Shown one piece after another: positions 62,504 through 64,000 of a stretch of DNA of 64,000 bases (position 1 is the stretch's first letter; each line of letters begins with the position of its first letter). Below the pieces are notes generated by a model. It saw only the letters and a program-made list of their open reading frames with translations. It made no database searches and was not told the origin of the DNA. This DNA is from Streptacidiphilus albus JL83 (GTDB lineage Bacteria > Actinomycetota > Actinomycetes > Streptomycetales > Streptomycetaceae), in NCBI RefSeq assembly GCF_000744705.1, contig NZ_JQML01000001.1, positions 3,854,017 to 3,918,016 on the forward strand. Direction: 5' to 3'. The translations under genes were made by a program, and so were the position numbers.

Positions 62504-62767
62504 CCTTCTCCATCATTTCTCATCCTCATACGGCCGAAATCCGGGCCACCGCCACTGCTTCCTCACCGGCGCGCAGCCTCCCGCGGAGGCGTCCGGCCAG
62601 CCTGAAGGCGAGCCCGACCACGGCCTGGTGGTAACGGCCAGCAGTGGGTCGGTGAGCAGTTGCCGTACTTGCCGCTGACCGCCTTTGCAACAGCAGCCTC
62701 CTCCTCGCGGACCGGCCGCGCTGGGCTGCGCCGGGGAGAGGAGCGGGCGTGGGCGGATGCCGGCGGG
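62504..62767. other. Intergenic region between regulator and protease gene
   Basis: No gene seen in these 264 bases, which separate two convergent stops. No strong hairpin was found. Confidence 0.35.
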
Positions 62768-63766
62768 TCAGCCGGCAGCCCGCTGCCACGCGTCGTCGTA
62801 CATTTCCTGGGCGTTTGCCTCGTTGTAGTGCCCGAAGGCGTCTATCCCGCCGGGGCCGGTGAAGCCGATCAGCACGCCGACCACCGCCCACTGGTGATCG
62901 GGACCCACTTGCTGGAAGAGCGGCGAGCCGCTCGCACCAGCCCTGATGTCGCAGTTGTTCATCTGCCAGGTCTGTGCGGCGTAGCGGTAGTTCTGGATGG
63001 TTCGGTTGGCACACGTGGCCTGACGGTTCTGCGGCGTGTAGTAGCCGAGGGTCGCGACGCCGGAGATCGAGGTGAGGTTGAGAATGGGGAAAAATTTGTA
63101 CACGCCGACGCTGGCCAGCGACCGCCCGGTACTGCCGCGTCCGACCACGGCGAAGGCGTAGTCCCATTGATGCCCTGGACGTGATGCTGTTGAGAAGTAG
63201 TACGTGTCCAGGACCTGGAAGCGACCGTTGGGGGCCCTTCCGCCGTCGTAGCCCGGGTAGTAGTAGATGCTGCCGCGGTCCGCGTCCTCGACGCAGTGCC
63301 GGGCGGTCTCGATGATTCCGAACCTGGCATTGGGGCTGGCCAGGGAGACCGCGGCGCAGTTCTTGTCCTGGCACCCCTGGGTGAAGTACAGCTTTCCGTA
63401 GCCGTCGTTTCCGGCGACTTGGGGTTCGGGCGCGGACGTCTGCACGGCGTCCGACTCGGCGGCGTGTCCGGCGGTCGATGTCGCCGGCGACCGCGCGTCC
63501 GAGGCGGCAGACGCCTTGCAGGCGCCAGGCGCGGCCTGGCCGGCCGAGGCGGCGTAGGCCGGGCCGCCGACGCACACTCCGGCGATCAGCAGCGCGGCGG
63601 CCAGCACCGGACAGGCAAGTCGTCGAACCCGTGCCGGCCTGACCCCGGCCTTGGCGCGGCCGAAGCGCGCCCTCCCGATGCCGGTGCCGAGGAGCGCGGT
63701 GAGGAAGGTACTCCTGGCCAGGGCGGCCAGGAAGCGGTACTGGACGGGCGAGCTGCGCATGTGCAT
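62768..63766 (-). CDS. Secreted trypsin-like serine protease
   Basis: 332 aa from the ATG at 63766 (GGGAGAGGGA upstream). The N-terminal export signal is long (Arg-rich, then LACPVLAAALLIAGVCVGGPAYA). After a Ser/Ala/Thr stretch the S1-type catalytic triad is visible: His in ETARHCVED, Asp in HQWDYAFAVV, Ser in AGASGSPLF. Pairs of Cys (CQDKNC, C...C) suggest disulfides. A neighbouring transposase fragment runs in frame into its 5' side, so the longer open frame to 63976 is not used. Confidence 0.82.
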   Translation of the reverse strand: MHMRSSPVQYRFLAALARSTFLTALLGTGIGRARFGRAKAGVRPARVRRLACPVLAAALLIAGVCVGGPAYAASAGQAAPGACKASAASDARSPATSTAGHAAESDAVQTSAPEPQVAGNDGYGKLYFTQGCQDKNCAAVSLASPNARFGIIETARHCVEDADRGSIYYYPGYDGGRAPNGRFQVLDTYYFSTASRPGHQWDYAFAVVGRGSTGRSLASVGVYKFFPILNLTSISGVATLGYYTPQNRQATCANRTIQNYRYAAQTWQMNNCDIRAGASGSPLFQQVGPDHQWAVVGVLIGFTGPGGIDAFGHYNEANAQEMYDDAWQRAAG

Positions 63767-63861
63767 GGGAAATCCCTCTCCCGTTGAGTGAAAAACCGTC
63801 AGTTGCTCCGGAATGGCAGGTACATCAGCCTGAGGTGCCCCCGTGATCTTGGATACTCGTC

Positions 63862-64000
63862 CTTGCACGGCGAGGGTGTGTCCTTGTCGGGTCTCGTGTG
63901 GGGTGAGGTAGCCCAAGGTGGGGTGTTTGCGTAGCCGGCGGCGGTTGCCGAAGGTCTCGATCACCCTGTTGCCCAATTCGGGTACAGCTCGCCTGATGGC
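63862..64000 (-). mobile_element. 3' end of an IS3-type transposase gene (continues beyond the window)
   Basis: On the minus strand the translation reads ELGNRVIETFGNRRRLRKHP then TLGYLTPHETRQ, the characteristic last ~35 residues of IS3-family OrfB transposases (IExFYNRRRxHSxLGYxTPxE). It has no stop at the usual place and instead runs on toward the protease gene, so it is truncated or recombined at its 3' end. The rest lies right of the window. Confidence 0.75.

Noticed and set aside
62526..63575. 349-codon minus-strand frame overlapping the protease gene
   Set aside because: It is an Arg-rich shadow of the protease frame without motifs.

Overview
The window is about 64 kb of GC-rich DNA (roughly 70% or more by eye, third codon positions almost always G or C). 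GTG and TTG starts, ATGA/GTGA gene overlaps, DmdR-type iron boxes, an MbtH/NRPS cluster and the many Streptomyces-style families (XRE-NACHT proteins, DUF6801, vWA/PP2C/kinase triads) point to a chromosome of the Streptomycetaceae (Streptomyces, Kitasatospora or Streptacidiphilus). No rRNA, tRNA or CRISPR array was seen.

Layout, left to right. 1-0.9 kb: 3' part of an acyl-CoA dehydrogenase. 1-6.1 kb: an iron-siderophore uptake locus (flavin reductase, two FecCD permeases, ATPase, lipoprotein receptor) with two iron boxes. 6.2-16.1 kb: housekeeping and accessory singles (GH16 lipoprotein, SDR, triple-repeat protein, S53 peptidase, HTH protein, ornithine cyclodeaminase-like enzyme, oleate hydratase, DUF5519-like protein). 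16.4-23.5 kb: a seven-gene minus-strand operon that starts with a vWA/PP2C/kinase (TerY-P-like) triad, continues with two small zinc-ribbon membrane proteins and ends with a membrane-anchored HINT polymorphic toxin and its probable immunity protein. It is divergent from an XRE-NACHT multi-TM NTPase (23.7-26.1 kb), so the two transcription units look like a conflict or stress-signalling island.

26.2-38.6 kb holds a DUF6801 secreted protein, a DinB-like protein and a DUF89/ARMT1-like protein, with debris between them (integrase fragment, beta-propeller fragment). Then come a MerR-like gene behind a long repeat-rich leader, two small conserved genes, a cold-shock protein gene with a terminator-like leader, and a DEAD-box helicase. 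These are followed by a LysR gene flanked by two copies of a shared operator-like element, one upstream of a PEBP protein and one upstream of an FSH1-like hydrolase, then a frameshifted hydrolase remnant and a small lipoprotein.

39-62.5 kb is a non-ribosomal peptide cluster: NRPS A-T-C-T, NRPS C-A-T-C, a free PCP, a type II thioesterase, a P450, an MbtH protein, NRPS C-A-T-C-A-T-Red (split by an apparent 1-base deletion), a DDAH-like amidinohydrolase, a PhyH-type dioxygenase, a PPTase, an MFS exporter and a TrmB/LuxR-type regulator. It has six carrier domains and five condensation domains but only four adenylation domains, and it ends in a thioester reductase. A short, oxidised peptide released as an aldehyde, alcohol or cyclic imine is the simplest reading. 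The window closes with a secreted trypsin-like protease and the 3' end of a transposase gene entering from the right.
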